The translations under genes were made by a program, and so were the position numbers. Below are positions 17,018 through 26,571 of a stretch of DNA of 64,000 bases, one piece after another (the first letter of the stretch is position 1; every line of letters begins with the position of its first letter). Under the pieces are notes generated by a model. That model worked only from the letters and a program-made list of their open reading frames with translations. It was not told the origin of the DNA and made no database searches. This stretch comes from Herpetosiphon aurantiacus DSM 785 (GTDB taxonomy: Bacteria > Chloroflexota > Chloroflexia > Chloroflexales > Herpetosiphonaceae): positions 883,199 to 947,198 of the forward strand of contig CP000875.1 in NCBI GenBank assembly GCA_000018565.1. Direction: 5' to 3'.

Positions 17018-18240
17018 GCATAAATCGATGAATCAACATCGAAAATAAGTCCTTCGTTGGCCAGTTCTAGGGTTGGATCAAGTTGGTTCAACAAACGGCG
17101 CTCATAGACAATCCAGCGATTTTTACCTGTTTCCTTGGCCTCGTAGAGTGCTAAATCGGCAGCAGTCAGCAATTGGGCTTCGTTGAAGCCATGCATTCCA
17201 CAGACCGCAATCCCAATGCTGACTGTATGCTGAATCACCTGATCATTCCAGACGGTTGGCTGTTGCTGAATAGCTTGACGTAAGCGTTCAGCCATCAGTG
17301 TTGCCTGCTGAATCGTGTCGGCATCAACAATTAATAGAAACTCTTCACCACCCCAGCGCCCAATCAGATCATTAATACGCACTTGTTCGCTCAGCACCAA
17401 GGCAATATGGCGTAACACGGAATCGCCCGCGTGGTGACCATAGCGATCATTAATCTGCTTAAAACAATCAATATCGAGCATGATTACCGCAAAACCCTGC
17501 TGGTTGCGCCGCCATTTGGCAATTGCCTGCTCTAAATATTCGTTGATTGCGCGGCGATTGGCGATGCCAGTTAAGACATCAATACTGGCTAAGGCCGATA
17601 AATCACATTGCATGCGTTGGGTAATCATTACCGCAAAGCCACCAGTCCACAGCAACGAAAGCAGCAAAATCAACACGCTATAGCCTAATTTCAACGTCGT
17701 CAGGCTAGGCCAGCGTTGGCTATACCAAAAATAGGCCAATCCCAAAACAACAAATGCCATTTTGAGGGTCAAGGCTAAAGCCAACAAACGGCTAGCACTT
17801 TGATACGGGATGGTACGCTGGAAAAACACCTGGAGCGCAGTATAGGCCATGCCAGCACTCCCGATCAGCATCGCCAAATTGATAATTAAGCCTGAATCGG
17901 CAAACAACCATGCGCACAGACTGAGCATGCTAGCAACGATTAGCCAGCAGATCGCATAAATTTTGGCTGAGCTGGCGGCTCCAATGAAGCGTAAAATGCC
18001 ACTGCTTAGCCCAAACAAGCCACTGAGAATCAGAATATAACTACTTGTGATTGCTACGATTGAGGTTTGAGGCAATAACGCCAAGGCTAAAAAGCCCAAA
18101 CCCAAGCCAATTGTGCCAATCAAGAAGCAGCGAATCCCTTGATAGCGCCGCACAAAGACTAAAAAAGCCCCAATCACCAATGCTTGGAGCAACAAGCCAA
18201 TTCCGACAATTAAGGCAACTGTTGGCTGGTCAAGCGCCAT
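17014..18240 (-). CDS. Membrane-bound diguanylate cyclase (GGDEF)
   Basis: 408 residues. Residues 1-210 hold about seven or eight membrane helices with short loops, a probable signal-sensing module. Residues 230-400 are a GGDEF domain: LASIDVLTGIANRRAINEYLEQA, MLDIDCFKQINDRYGHHAGD, and the active-site motif GGEEF in RWGGEEFLLI. The inhibitory I-site RxxD is present as RIND, five residues before GGEEF. It should make cyclic di-GMP with product feedback. No EAL domain. ATG 18240 has GGAGG 8 bases upstream; the longer frame to 18363 would bury that site. Confidence 0.9.
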   Translation of the reverse strand: MALDQPTVALIVGIGLLLQALVIGAFLVFVRRYQGIRCFLIGTIGLGLGFLALALLPQTSIVAITSSYILILSGLFGLSSGILRFIGAASSAKIYAICWLIVASMLSLCAWLFADSGLIINLAMLIGSAGMAYTALQVFFQRTIPYQSASRLLALALTLKMAFVVLGLAYFWYSQRWPSLTTLKLGYSVLILLLSLLWTGGFAVMITQRMQCDLSALASIDVLTGIANRRAINEYLEQAIAKWRRNQQGFAVIMLDIDCFKQINDRYGHHAGDSVLRHIALVLSEQVRINDLIGRWGGEEFLLIVDADTIQQATLMAERLRQAIQQQPTVWNDQVIQHTVSIGIAVCGMHGFNEAQLLTAADLALYEAKETGKNRWIVYERRLLNQLDPTLELANEGLIFDVDSSIYA

Positions 18241-18468
18241 GCCACTACCTCCGCAAGTTGGGTCAATAGCCAAAACTAACGCACTCATCGCGGTTGGCTG
18301 CGGAGTTAGCAGGAGTTGCCAAAGCCAGGACCACAATATGAAGCGTCTTTGAATCTTTGCCAAACGTCTGGAGTGAATTGTGAGCTGGGTATATCACAAA
18401 CCAATCAATGTATTTTTGGATATACCCACAATACCACCGATTGTAGGTTTTCTAAAGTAGCAATTTGG

Positions 18469-18495
18469 TAGCCAAACCAACCGCTGATTTGGCTA
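18469..18495 (-). terminator. Terminator-like hairpin after glpK
   Basis: TAGCCAAA (18469-18476) and TTTGGCTA (18488-18495) form an 8-bp stem, about 20 bases downstream of the glpK stop. No clear U-run. Confidence 0.4.
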
Positions 18496-18517
18496 GTATC
18501 AAGACGGATTTGCCAGC

Positions 18518-20008
18518 TTATTCTTGCCAATTGAGCGTGCGTTGCACTGCTTTGTTCCATTGTGCATACAAGCTATCACGCTGATCGCTGCTCATTTGCG
18601 GCTCCCAACGCTTGCTTTCGCTCCAGTTGGCGCGTAATTCAGCTGGATTCGCCCAGTAGCCAACAGCCAAACCAGCGGCGTAGGCAGCCCCCAAGGCGGT
18701 GGTTTCGGCAACTTTGGGCCGCACAACTGGTACACCCAAAATATCAGCCTGAAACTGCATAAGCAATTCATTCGCCACCATTCCGCCATCAACTTTGAGC
18801 GCCGTCAACTCAACCCCTGAATCTTGGGCCATGGCGCTGACGACTTCGCGGGTTTGGTAGGCAGTGGCTTCAAGCGCCGCTCGCGCGATATGAGCTTTAT
18901 TGGCATAGCGCGTTAGCCCAACCAACACGCCTCGCGCATCGGAGCGCCAATGCGGGGCAAACAAGCCCGAAAAGGCTGGCACCAGATATACGCCACCGTT
19001 ATCGGCTACGCTGGCAGCCAACGGTTCGACCTCAGCCGCACTGTGGATAATCCCCAAATTGTCGCGTAGCCATTGCACCAACGAGCCAGTTACTGCGATT
19101 GAGCCTTCTAAGGCCCACGTTGGCTGCTTGCCAAAATGATAGGCTGGCGTGGTAATTAAGCCATGGCGCGATTGCACCAAGCGCTCACCAGTATTGAGCA
19201 GCATAAAATTGCCAGTGCCATAGGTATTTTTGGCCTCGCCAACTTCAAAGCATACTTGCCCAACCGTTGCAGCTTGTTGATCACCCAAAATTCCTGCTAA
19301 TGGCACGCCATCGAGTTGGCCGCGACATGTCCCATACACCTCGCTTGAGGAGCGCACATTTGGCAACATGCTGCGCGGAATGCGAAAAATCTCCAATAAT
19401 TCAGCATCCCAATCGCCAGTCGTGAGGTTGAGCAGCAAGGTACGTGAGGCATTCGTTGTGTCGGTGATGTGCAATCCACCATGGGGGCCACCCGTCAACC
19501 ACCAAGCAACAAAACAATCGATCGTGCCAAACAACAAATCGCCTGCTTCAGCCGCTGCTTGCGCACCCTCAACCTGATCAAGCAGCCAACGAATTTTGGT
19601 GGCTGAAAAATAGGTCGCCAAGGGCAATCCAGTTTGCGCCCGAAAACGATCTTGTCCACCGTCAGCAGCAAATTGGCGCACCAGCGCATCAGTGCGGGTA
19701 TCTTGCCAAACTAAAGCATTGTAGATTGCCTTGCCGGTGTGGCGATCCCAAATGACGGTTGTTTCACGCTGATTGGTAATGCCCAGCGCCGCCAGATCGC
19801 TTTTTTCGATGTTGGCAGCCGCTAGTGCTCCTGCGATCACGCCCTGGGTTCGTTGCCAAATCTCGGCGGGATTATGCTCGACCCAGCCTGGCTGCGGGAA
19901 AATCTGGGTATGCTCACGTTGATCAACGCCGACAACATTGCCATTATGGTCGAAAACCATACAGCGCGTGCTGGTTGTACCTTGGTCGAGTGCCGCAATA
20001 TACTGCAT
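18518..20008 (-). CDS. glpK: Glycerol kinase
   Basis: 496 residues, the usual glycerol kinase length. N-terminal [15 protein letters not shown] is the FGGY-family phosphate-1 loop; [52 protein letters not shown] and [14 protein letters not shown] are glycerol-kinase signatures. ATP-dependent phosphorylation of glycerol to sn-glycerol-3-phosphate in the cytoplasm. No glpF or glpD is adjacent. ATG 20008 is preceded by GAGGTAAG. Confidence 0.95.
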   Translation of the reverse strand: MQYIAALDQGTTSTRCMVFDHNGNVVGVDQREHTQIFPQPGWVEHNPAEIWQRTQGVIAGALAAANIEKSDLAALGITNQRETTVIWDRHTGKAIYNALVWQDTRTDALVRQFAADGGQDRFRAQTGLPLATYFSATKIRWLLDQVEGAQAAAEAGDLLFGTIDCFVAWWLTGGPHGGLHITDTTNASRTLLLNLTTGDWDAELLEIFRIPRSMLPNVRSSSEVYGTCRGQLDGVPLAGILGDQQAATVGQVCFEVGEAKNTYGTGNFMLLNTGERLVQSRHGLITTPAYHFGKQPTWALEGSIAVTGSLVQWLRDNLGIIHSAAEVEPLAASVADNGGVYLVPAFSGLFAPHWRSDARGVLVGLTRYANKAHIARAALEATAYQTREVVSAMAQDSGVELTALKVDGGMVANELLMQFQADILGVPVVRPKVAETTALGAAYAAGLAVGYWANPAELRANWSESKRWEPQMSSDQRDSLYAQWNKAVQRTLNWQE

Positions 20009-20035
20009 ACAAGCTTACCTCATTGTAATGTGTGG

Positions 20036-20245
20036 GTTAGGGGTCAGGGATAAGGGATCTGGATTTTGATCCACGAAGGACACGAAGATCACGAAGGTAG
20101 TAGGCTATGGGCTTTTGTTTGCTCTAAAATATTCCGATAGCCCATAGCCCATTGCCATTAATCCTCTGCGCTAAATGCTGATCCCCATCCCTCAACCACT
20201 GATCCCCTTTTGCTTTTGACTTCTGCCTTTTGACTTTCATATGTC
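20036..20245. repeat. Intergenic dispersed-repeat module
   Basis: Fills most of the 323-base gap between glpK and the next gene. The modules in order are AGGGGTCAGGGATAAGGGA, TTTGATCCACGAAGGACACGA then GATCACGAAGG, GTAGGCTATGGGCTTTTG, GATAGCCCATAGCCCATTG, TCTGCGCTAAATGCTGATCC, and CTTTTGACTTCTGCCTTTTG. The same modules, in similar order, recur in other gaps. No open reading frame. Confidence 0.8.
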
Positions 20246-20331
20246 ATCGCTTTGTAACCTTAACCGATTGAATCCATGGTTGGCAAGCCTTAGGCTAAAC
20301 CTCACAGCTATCGTTTTAGGAGGGACGGCAT

Positions 20332-20946
20332 ATGGCCTTAGCAACCTTTCGACTTAACTTCCTCCCGCGCCTCCGTGATGGTCGGCAGATTCGGCGTTAT
20401 CGTCACCACTTGCTTGAGGGCGAGAGTTTGGTTGGTTCCCAACCATTGCTGCCCCATTTGCAACGTTTGCCGCTGCAATTTCAACAAGTTGAGGGCGGCC
20501 CATCGATGACCTTGCGCGATGCCCTGCGCGAAACGCCGCGTTTGGCCTTGATCGAGCCTGGTTCGCGGTCGTTGGCAATGCGCCAATTGTGTTTGCAATG
20601 GGCACGCGGCGCTCAATTACCAACCGCCTATTTGCCGTTGCTCTACCAGGTGCAACAGCCGCTAAGCCGCCTAACTCAGCCGTTGCATTTGCTGCACCAA
20701 GAGATTGAGAAGCTTGGCTTTGCCATGACTGAATTGGCTGTTAAACGTGGCTTAGCCGCTGGTTTATGGTTGTTATTGATCGAAGGCTGGGATCAACTCA
20801 ATCAAAGCGATCAACAACGTTGGTCACATTGGGTCAGCAGTTGGCTCGAACGCTATCCAGCGTTATCGATGATGCTTTCAACCAGCAAACCGCAAACAAT
20901 TCCCCATCAATTTGCCTTGTGGCATAGCGTGCAATGGCGTTTCTAG
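20332..20946 (+). CDS. Small degenerate NACHT-like protein
   Basis: 204 residues, ATG 20332 with a strong TAGGAGG. No family is certain, but two regions read like a NACHT NTPase in the right order and spacing. IEPGSRSLAMRQLCLQWARG (about 75-94) resembles the NACHT P-loop G-E-P-G-S-G-K-S-T-L-L-x-x-L-A-x-x-W-A but lacks the lysine. GLWLLLIEGWDQL...WLERYPALSMMLSTSK (about 143-187) resembles the Walker B L-L-L-D-G-L-D-E-V plus sensor-1 strand (T-S-R). First Walker B aspartate is E. It is therefore probably an ATPase-dead mini-NACHT. It overlaps the convergent DUF4129 gene by 4 bases. Confidence 0.6.
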   Translation: MALATFRLNFLPRLRDGRQIRRYRHHLLEGESLVGSQPLLPHLQRLPLQFQQVEGGPSMTLRDALRETPRLALIEPGSRSLAMRQLCLQWARGAQLPTAYLPLLYQVQQPLSRLTQPLHLLHQEIEKLGFAMTELAVKRGLAAGLWLLLIEGWDQLNQSDQQRWSHWVSSWLERYPALSMMLSTSKPQTIPHQFALWHSVQWRF

Positions 20947-22244
20947 GGCTGCTGTTTTTGGATCGTTTTTAGGGCTTGTTCAGCCCGAGCTACGGCCTCG
21001 GCATCAAGTTGCTCGGCATAGCGGGCTTGGGTATAGATAGCTGTTAGTTCTGCAATCGCTGGCTCGTTAGTTGGCTGTTGTTGCGCATACCCACGCCCAT
21101 ATTCGTGAGCTGTTTGATGCTTGCTGCGTGGTTGGCCATGATCTTCGCCCAGCTCCAAAAATTGAGTATAAATTCGCCGCACTTTTTGTACCTGGGGATC
21201 GTTGGTATCAAGCTTCCATGGTTTTTTGCGCCGAAAACGCTCCAAAATTTGCTCACGCAGGCTATCGAACGACCAAATCGATTGTTCGATGACGACTTCG
21301 CCTTGGGCAATCGGCTTAGTTTCAAAATCGCGCAGCCAGTGTACCACTCGATAAATCAGCCAAGCAATCATCATGATCAGAATAATTGCCACCCCAATAT
21401 TGAGCAGATCGCCGAGCCACGAGCTGATTTGGCTGGTTTCTTCAGGCATTAATGTTGAAGGATCAACCGCTTCAGGCATGCTTGGCTCGATTGGTGGGCG
21501 TTGATTGGGCTTGAATGAGGGAATCAGCCAGCCAACCAACCACGATAAAGCAACAGCTAAACCGCCAGCAATCAGCACCAAACCATCCATAAATGCGCCG
21601 AAAATTAGGCCTAAGATGCTGCGTTGACCGTCGGCAACCCCAAACAACAGCAAGGGAATCGCTACGAGTGCCAAGGTAAATAGGCTGCTCCAACCCAACA
21701 TCGGCGGGGTTTGCAACTCAGCTTGGTTGCTTTGATCAAGCATAATCGCAAATAAACATGCCGCTACAAACGCCAAGGCTTGAATAATAAAAAGTTGCAG
21801 CAAACCTGGCTGTTCTAATGCGCCACGAGTCATAACTGGGCCAAGCGCCACAAACGCCACCAATACGCCCAGTCCCCGCCAAAAGAGCTGTTGCAACCAA
21901 TCGTGATTCCATTGATCTGAATTGATCGCCCGCGACATCAAAAAGCCCACCCCAAACCCACTCAAGACCAATTCTTGGCCACTGCGTTCGCTGCGAATCC
22001 AGAGCCAGCCAACCATGGCGATGCCAATCGCAGCGGCAGCAGTAATGATCGCGCCGCGCTGACGCAAACGCATTCGCAAACTGACCATGGTAATCGTGCC
22101 AAACACGAAAATTGGCCAGCGCCAAACCGCACTTGGCTGCTCGCCAGCGCTATCAAGGCTATTCAGTACAACGCTGATCAAGCTGCTATAGGCGATGCAT
22201 GCGCTGAGCAAAACGATTAATTTGGCGCTCTGACGATTGATCAT
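20943..22244 (-). CDS. Membrane protein with C-terminal DUF4129 domain
   Basis: 433 residues. About eight hydrophobic segments occupy 1-230, a further one is near 280-300 (LNIGVAIILIMMIAWLIYRVVH), and the soluble C-terminus (340-430) matches DUF4129: VRRIYTQFLELGEDHGQPRSKHQTAHEYGRGY... with Y-x-x-x-R/Y-A-E-Q near the end. DUF4129 proteins occur with MoxR ATPases, DUF58 proteins and transglutaminases. Here it is the last gene of a MoxR-DUF58-DUF4129 operon; the ATG overlaps the DUF58 stop (ATGA-type). Function unknown, probably envelope-related. Confidence 0.85.
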   Translation of the reverse strand: MINRQSAKLIVLLSACIAYSSLISVVLNSLDSAGEQPSAVWRWPIFVFGTITMVSLRMRLRQRGAIITAAAAIGIAMVGWLWIRSERSGQELVLSGFGVGFLMSRAINSDQWNHDWLQQLFWRGLGVLVAFVALGPVMTRGALEQPGLLQLFIIQALAFVAACLFAIMLDQSNQAELQTPPMLGWSSLFTLALVAIPLLLFGVADGQRSILGLIFGAFMDGLVLIAGGLAVALSWLVGWLIPSFKPNQRPPIEPSMPEAVDPSTLMPEETSQISSWLGDLLNIGVAIILIMMIAWLIYRVVHWLRDFETKPIAQGEVVIEQSIWSFDSLREQILERFRRKKPWKLDTNDPQVQKVRRIYTQFLELGEDHGQPRSKHQTAHEYGRGYAQQQPTNEPAIAELTAIYTQARYAEQLDAEAVARAEQALKTIQKQQP

Positions 22245-23428
22245 GGCTCCCTCTGGTGACTATGAATCAACTTAACTCCAGCAACTTTTGGTGCATGCTG
22301 GCCTAAATAGAGCCAAACGGGGGCATAGCCATATTCGCGTAAACGGGCCAAGGCGCTGCGATGAGCCGGCGTATCCACCGCACTAATCAGCAAAACCGTC
22401 GCGCCTAGCGGTAAGCGTGATTGTTCACGCCCAATAAATTTGGCAATTTCTAGCCGCGAGTAGAGCGACATTTGGGCCAATACTTCCAAGATGGCGCTGG
22501 CCTGTTTGGGGCTACGATTGGGCGGCAGCTGAATGGCCGTGTTGCCCTCAACCAGCGCGGCATTCGACCATAAACCAATCGCATGGCCAGCTTTGTGTAA
22601 AGCGCTACAAACCGTTGCCGCCATACTAATTAAACGTTCGCCCTGAAATTTATTCACCCCAAGATAGGATGGCACAATCGTTTCGATATCAAGAATACAC
22701 ATCACGGTCAGCGCCGTAACTGGCTCATAAATGCGAGTTTGTAATTGGCCGCGCCGCGCTGTCGCCGTCCAGTGAATGCTTTTGAGCGGGTCGCTTTGGG
22801 TATAATCGCGGATACCAATCGGCACAACAGGGTCGGTCAATAAGCGCTGCGAGGCGCGAATCGTGCCCAATAACTCGCGTAACGGCAAGCCTAATTCTGG
22901 CTCAGTTAACAAGCGAGGGTAGACGATCAAGCGATCAATCTCATTAATTGTTGCGCGACTAATACTCAGCCCAAGCGGATCGCTAGCACTCAAATTGGCT
23001 GGGCCAAAACGGTGCAAACCGCGCTGTGGGCACAAAATTGTATATTGGCGGGTTACTTGCTGATAACTGCTGATGCCAAATGCCCGCGCTAGCACCCGAT
23101 AATTGGGGCTAGCAGCAGGTTGGGTTTCAATCTGCTCAAGCGTGATGCCTACTGGAACCAAATCGTGCAAATTAACAAATGGCAAGGGCAAAAATTTGCG
23201 ATTGCGCAGGGTAATGCTAAGGGTTGTGCGGTTGTCGGGGAACAGATGGGTATGGCCTAGTTCACGTTGATAATCAACATGCTTAAACATGCGCCATTCC
23301 CATAATTCGACCGCGAGCAAGGCCATAATCCCCAGCATCGCGACCAACGGCAACAACGTTACATCGCTTAGCAAGCCAATGATCAAGAGCAAGACCAAAA
23401 CAAATAAGCCTGCTCGTCGCCCTTTCAT
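22241..23428 (-). CDS. DUF58 domain protein (MoxR-associated)
   Basis: 395 residues. Two hydrophobic segments at the N-terminus (about 6-42), then a soluble part. The DUF58 signature is IRDYTQSDPLKSIHWTATARRGQLQTRIYEP (R-x-Y-x-x-x-D-x-x-x-x-I-H-W-x-x-x-A-R). DUF58 proteins have a vWA-like fold and are partners of MoxR AAA+ ATPases, thought to help assemble or activate envelope or metal-dependent complexes. Start overlaps the MoxR stop by 4 bases and its stop overlaps the DUF4129 start. Confidence 0.9.
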   Translation of the reverse strand: MKGRRAGLFVLVLLLIIGLLSDVTLLPLVAMLGIMALLAVELWEWRMFKHVDYQRELGHTHLFPDNRTTLSITLRNRKFLPLPFVNLHDLVPVGITLEQIETQPAASPNYRVLARAFGISSYQQVTRQYTILCPQRGLHRFGPANLSASDPLGLSISRATINEIDRLIVYPRLLTEPELGLPLRELLGTIRASQRLLTDPVVPIGIRDYTQSDPLKSIHWTATARRGQLQTRIYEPVTALTVMCILDIETIVPSYLGVNKFQGERLISMAATVCSALHKAGHAIGLWSNAALVEGNTAIQLPPNRSPKQASAILEVLAQMSLYSRLEIAKFIGREQSRLPLGATVLLISAVDTPAHRSALARLREYGYAPVWLYLGQHAPKVAGVKLIHSHQREP

Positions 23429-24378
23429 GCCCGTTCCTCAACTGGAGTTGCAATGCTTTTGACAATATCGGCTAGAATTTTTTCAGGGCTGCGTTGTGCC
23501 AACCGCGCTTCAGCATTCAAAATCAGCCGATGGGCTAGCACACTGGGCACAAGTTGCTTTACATCATCAGGCAGCACAAAATCGCGGCCATGAACTAATG
23601 CCCAAGCTTGAGCGGCGCGAGTTAAGGCCAACGAGCCACGCGGACTAGCACCCAACTCAATTTCGCTATGCTCGCGGGTTGCTCGCACAATCGCAATTGC
23701 ATAATTACGCACTGCATCGCTCAGATGCACAGTGCGCACTGCCTGAATTGCCGCCAACAGCTGGCTTTGATCGCTCACAGCTTGCATCGCCATCCATGGA
23801 TCGCCTTGATTAAAGCGTTGGATAATCGCATGTTCTTCGGCTTCGCTGGGATAACCCAAATTAACTCGCAGCAAAAAGCGGTCGAGTTGGGCTTCGGGCA
23901 AGGGAAAAGTGCCTTCTAATTCGATCGGGTTTTGGGTGGCGAGCACCAAAAATGGCCGCGTTAATTGATGAGTTTCGCCATCAATCGTAATCGTGGCTTC
24001 GGCCATAGCTTCGAGCAAGGCCGATTGCGTGCGCGGCGTAGCGCGGTTAATTTCATCGGCCAACACAATGTTGGCAAACAACGGTCCGGCTCGAAACTGA
24101 AATTCACTCAATTTTTGATTATAAAAATTCAGGCCAGTTACATCGCTGGGCAACAAGTCGGGAGTAAATTGCACTCGCCGAAATTGGCAATCAAGGCTTT
24201 GGGCTAGCGCTCGAATCAGGGTGGTTTTGCCCACGCCTGGCACATCTTCCAGTAGCACATGGCCTTCGCACAACAGCGCGGTTAGTAATAAATCGACGCT
24301 CGTTTGCTTGCCAACCACCACCTGCCCAACTTGCCGACGTAACTGTTCAGCCCATGCTTGAATGTTTAATCCCGTCAT
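23425..24378 (-). CDS. MoxR-family AAA+ ATPase
   Basis: 317 residues. Walker A is EDVPGVGKTTLIRAL, Walker B IVLADEINRA, sensor 1 LVLATQNPIE, followed by GTFPLPEAQLDRFLLRV and the arginine-rich C-terminal lid (GASPRGSLALTRAAQAWAL). These are MoxR hallmarks: a hexameric chaperone-like ATPase acting with DUF58/vWA partners. ATG 24378 is preceded by GAGGGAAATC; the longer frame from 24399 overlaps this site. It lies 21 bases after the histidine kinase gene. Confidence 0.92.
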   Translation of the reverse strand: MTGLNIQAWAEQLRRQVGQVVVGKQTSVDLLLTALLCEGHVLLEDVPGVGKTTLIRALAQSLDCQFRRVQFTPDLLPSDVTGLNFYNQKLSEFQFRAGPLFANIVLADEINRATPRTQSALLEAMAEATITIDGETHQLTRPFLVLATQNPIELEGTFPLPEAQLDRFLLRVNLGYPSEAEEHAIIQRFNQGDPWMAMQAVSDQSQLLAAIQAVRTVHLSDAVRNYAIAIVRATREHSEIELGASPRGSLALTRAAQAWALVHGRDFVLPDDVKQLVPSVLAHRLILNAEARLAQRSPEKILADIVKSIATPVEERA

Positions 24379-24399
24379 GATTTCCCTCAAACCACACAA

Positions 24400-25599
24400 T
24401 TAATCATCTTCGACGACTGGCAGGGCTACGGTAAAAGTGCTACCGCGACCTTCGCTGCTGGCAACCCAAACCACACCGCCATGACCTTCGACCAAGTGTT
24501 TGACAATTGCCAAACCCAAGCCTGTGCCACCAACCCCGCGCGTCCGCGCCCGATCAACTTTATAGAAACGCTCGAAAATTCGCGGAATCGCCTCGGCTGG
24601 AATGCCCGCGCCAGTATCGTGAATTGCCATAATCACCCAACGATTGCTTGGCTCAAGCATGCGGCTAAGATGATGGCCCAGTTCGCTACGCGAACGCAAG
24701 CCAGCTTCAATTGTAATCGTGCCGCCAGCATCAGTCCATTTAACTGCATTATGCAACAAATTGAGCAGCACTTGGCTAATTCGGTCGCGATCAACATAGA
24801 CTTCGGGCAGATCAGGGGCAATTGTCACCGCCACTCGCAGATCTTTGCGCTTGGCTTGCGGCTGAATCCGATCATTAGCCCGTTCAACAATATCTTCGAC
24901 TGGAGTTGGCTGCAATTGCAAGGCCGTGCGCCCAGATTCGATCTGCGAAAGTTCGTGCAATTCATCAACCAACTGCATCACCGCATCCAGCTCGGTATCG
25001 ACTTGGCCCAGCATGCGTTGGGCTAATTCGGGTGGTGGCTGGGTTGCTAAAGTTTCAACCAAGAGTTTGATTGAGGCTAGTGGTGTGCGTAATTCGTGCG
25101 AAACGTTGGCCACCAAATCGCGCCGCGCCCGCTCCAGCAAACTCAGTTGGGTTAAATCGCGGGCTAGAATTAACGCGCCGCTTTCAGGCAATGGCTCACA
25201 CCAAATCCGAATTGTACGATTCGAGAGCACTGGTTGCAAGGTTACTTGCTGCGGGTCGCGTCGCCTAATCGATTGCTCGATCATGGTATCGGCCTGATAA
25301 TCGCGTACCAACGTAATCACGCTATGATTGACAACCGCATTGGCACTAACCCCAAATAATTTAGCCGCAACATCGTTACAATAACGAATGGTGCGGCCAT
25401 CATTGACGACAATCACGCCTGCATCAAGCGCGGCGCTGAGCGTGCGAAACAACTGATTAAATGGATCGGCTGATGGGGTTGGGGCAACCACAGGCCGATT
25501 GCGTAAATAGGCCAGTTCACGGCGGAGATTGCGTTGACCACGCCAACCCCAAAGCAACGCGATCATCGTTGTCAACGCCAACAACACAATCCAAGTCAT
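24400..25599 (-). CDS. PAS-containing sensor histidine kinase (PhoR-like)
   Basis: 399 residues. One N-terminal membrane helix (WIVLLALTTMIALLWGW), a PAS domain (about 45-150, LDAGVIVVNDGRTIRYCNDVAAKLFGV), then HisKA with the phospho-accepting histidine in VANVSHELRTPLASIKLL. The HATPase domain has the N box (NLLHNAVKWT), G1 (DTGAGIP) and G2 (GTGLGLAIVKHL). The single helix and PAS resemble PhoR. Its ATG overlaps the stop of the response regulator gene by one base, so they form a pair. The signal is unknown. Confidence 0.92.
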   Translation of the reverse strand: MTWIVLLALTTMIALLWGWRGQRNLRRELAYLRNRPVVAPTPSADPFNQLFRTLSAALDAGVIVVNDGRTIRYCNDVAAKLFGVSANAVVNHSVITLVRDYQADTMIEQSIRRRDPQQVTLQPVLSNRTIRIWCEPLPESGALILARDLTQLSLLERARRDLVANVSHELRTPLASIKLLVETLATQPPPELAQRMLGQVDTELDAVMQLVDELHELSQIESGRTALQLQPTPVEDIVERANDRIQPQAKRKDLRVAVTIAPDLPEVYVDRDRISQVLLNLLHNAVKWTDAGGTITIEAGLRSRSELGHHLSRMLEPSNRWVIMAIHDTGAGIPAEAIPRIFERFYKVDRARTRGVGGTGLGLAIVKHLVEGHGGVVWVASSEGRGSTFTVALPVVEDD

Positions 25600-26309
25600 T
25601 AGTTTTTGCGCTCGCTACGGCTAAGTTGATCATTAAAACGATAGCCAATCCCACGCACAGTTTGAATATAAATTGGGTTGCTGGGGTCTACTTCAACTTT
25701 CTCACGCAGCCAACGCACATGCACATCGACCGTGCGCGAATCGCCTGGAAAATCGTAACCCCAAACTCGTTCGAGCAGCAAATCGCGCGAAAGCGCCATG
25801 CCACGGTTGCGCATCAAACACACCAACAAGTCGAATTCCTTCTGAGCGAGCGTAATTTCGTTGTTATCACGAAACACCCGACGACTGCCAGTATCGACCT
25901 TAAGATTGGCGGCGGTCAGCAATTCGCGTTCAACTCCGGTTGGTTGGCGGTCGGTACGACGCAAAATCGCTCGAACGCGGGCCAGTAATTCACCAAGGCT
26001 AAATGGCTTAATCACATAATCATCAGCGCCCAATTCCAAGCCAGCGATCCGATCAACTTCATCTTGGCGGGCAGTCAGCATCATAATCGGGATATTGGTT
26101 TCACGCCGTAAAATTCGACAGACTGAAAAGCCGTCGAGTTTGGGCAACATCACATCTAAAATCAGCAAATCGGGCTGTTCGGCGCGGGCTAAATCCAGCC
26201 CGGTAACTCCATCGGAAGCAGAAAGCACGGTGTAGCCTTCGCGTTCAAGGTTGTAACGGAGCGTATCGGCGAGCAGGGCTTCATCTTCTACAAGCAATAT
26301 TGTGGACAT
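25599..26309 (-). CDS. OmpR/PhoB-family response regulator
   Basis: 236 residues. Receiver domain with DD-type pocket ([13 protein letters not shown]), phospho-aspartate in [13 protein letters not shown] and lysine in [12 protein letters not shown]. The C-terminal winged helix (about 130-230) has [34 protein letters not shown] and the closing TVRGIGYRF. First gene of the five-gene run regulator-kinase-MoxR-DUF58-DUF4129, so this system may control the MoxR module in cis. No clear Shine-Dalgarno was seen before the ATG. Confidence 0.93.
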   Translation of the reverse strand: MSTILLVEDEALLADTLRYNLEREGYTVLSASDGVTGLDLARAEQPDLLILDVMLPKLDGFSVCRILRRETNIPIMMLTARQDEVDRIAGLELGADDYVIKPFSLGELLARVRAILRRTDRQPTGVERELLTAANLKVDTGSRRVFRDNNEITLAQKEFDLLVCLMRNRGMALSRDLLLERVWGYDFPGDSRTVDVHVRWLREKVEVDPSNPIYIQTVRGIGYRFNDQLSRSERKN

Positions 26310-26398
26310 AGATTGTCAGCACCATTGGGTATATACAATCAGCAAGGGGCGAATGCCCGCTGCTATTGTACCATTATCGTAAGTATGAGATATGCAGA

Positions 26399-26545
26399 TT
26401 GATCCACGAAGGACACGAAGGACACAAAGGGGATATGACTATTGGCGCTAGGCTATCGGAACAATTTGTGAAATGACAATGATTTCGAAAAGCCAAAAGC
26501 CTATAGCCTACTCTCTTCGTGCGCTTCGTGTCCTTCGTGGATCAA
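26399..26545. repeat. Dispersed repeat with perfect 22-bp inverted arms
   Basis: The left arm (26399-26420, beginning TTGATCCACGAAGG) and right arm (26524-26545) are exact reverse complements of 22 bases, separated by 103 bases that hold the GCTATCGGAACAATTTG and CCAAAAGCCTATAGCC modules. It lies between the regulator promoter region and the DUF1295 gene. It is the most complete copy of the CACGAAG repeat family in the window. Confidence 0.85.
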
Positions 26546-26571
26546 AACGTTAGCTCTGCTCCGTCATTTAT

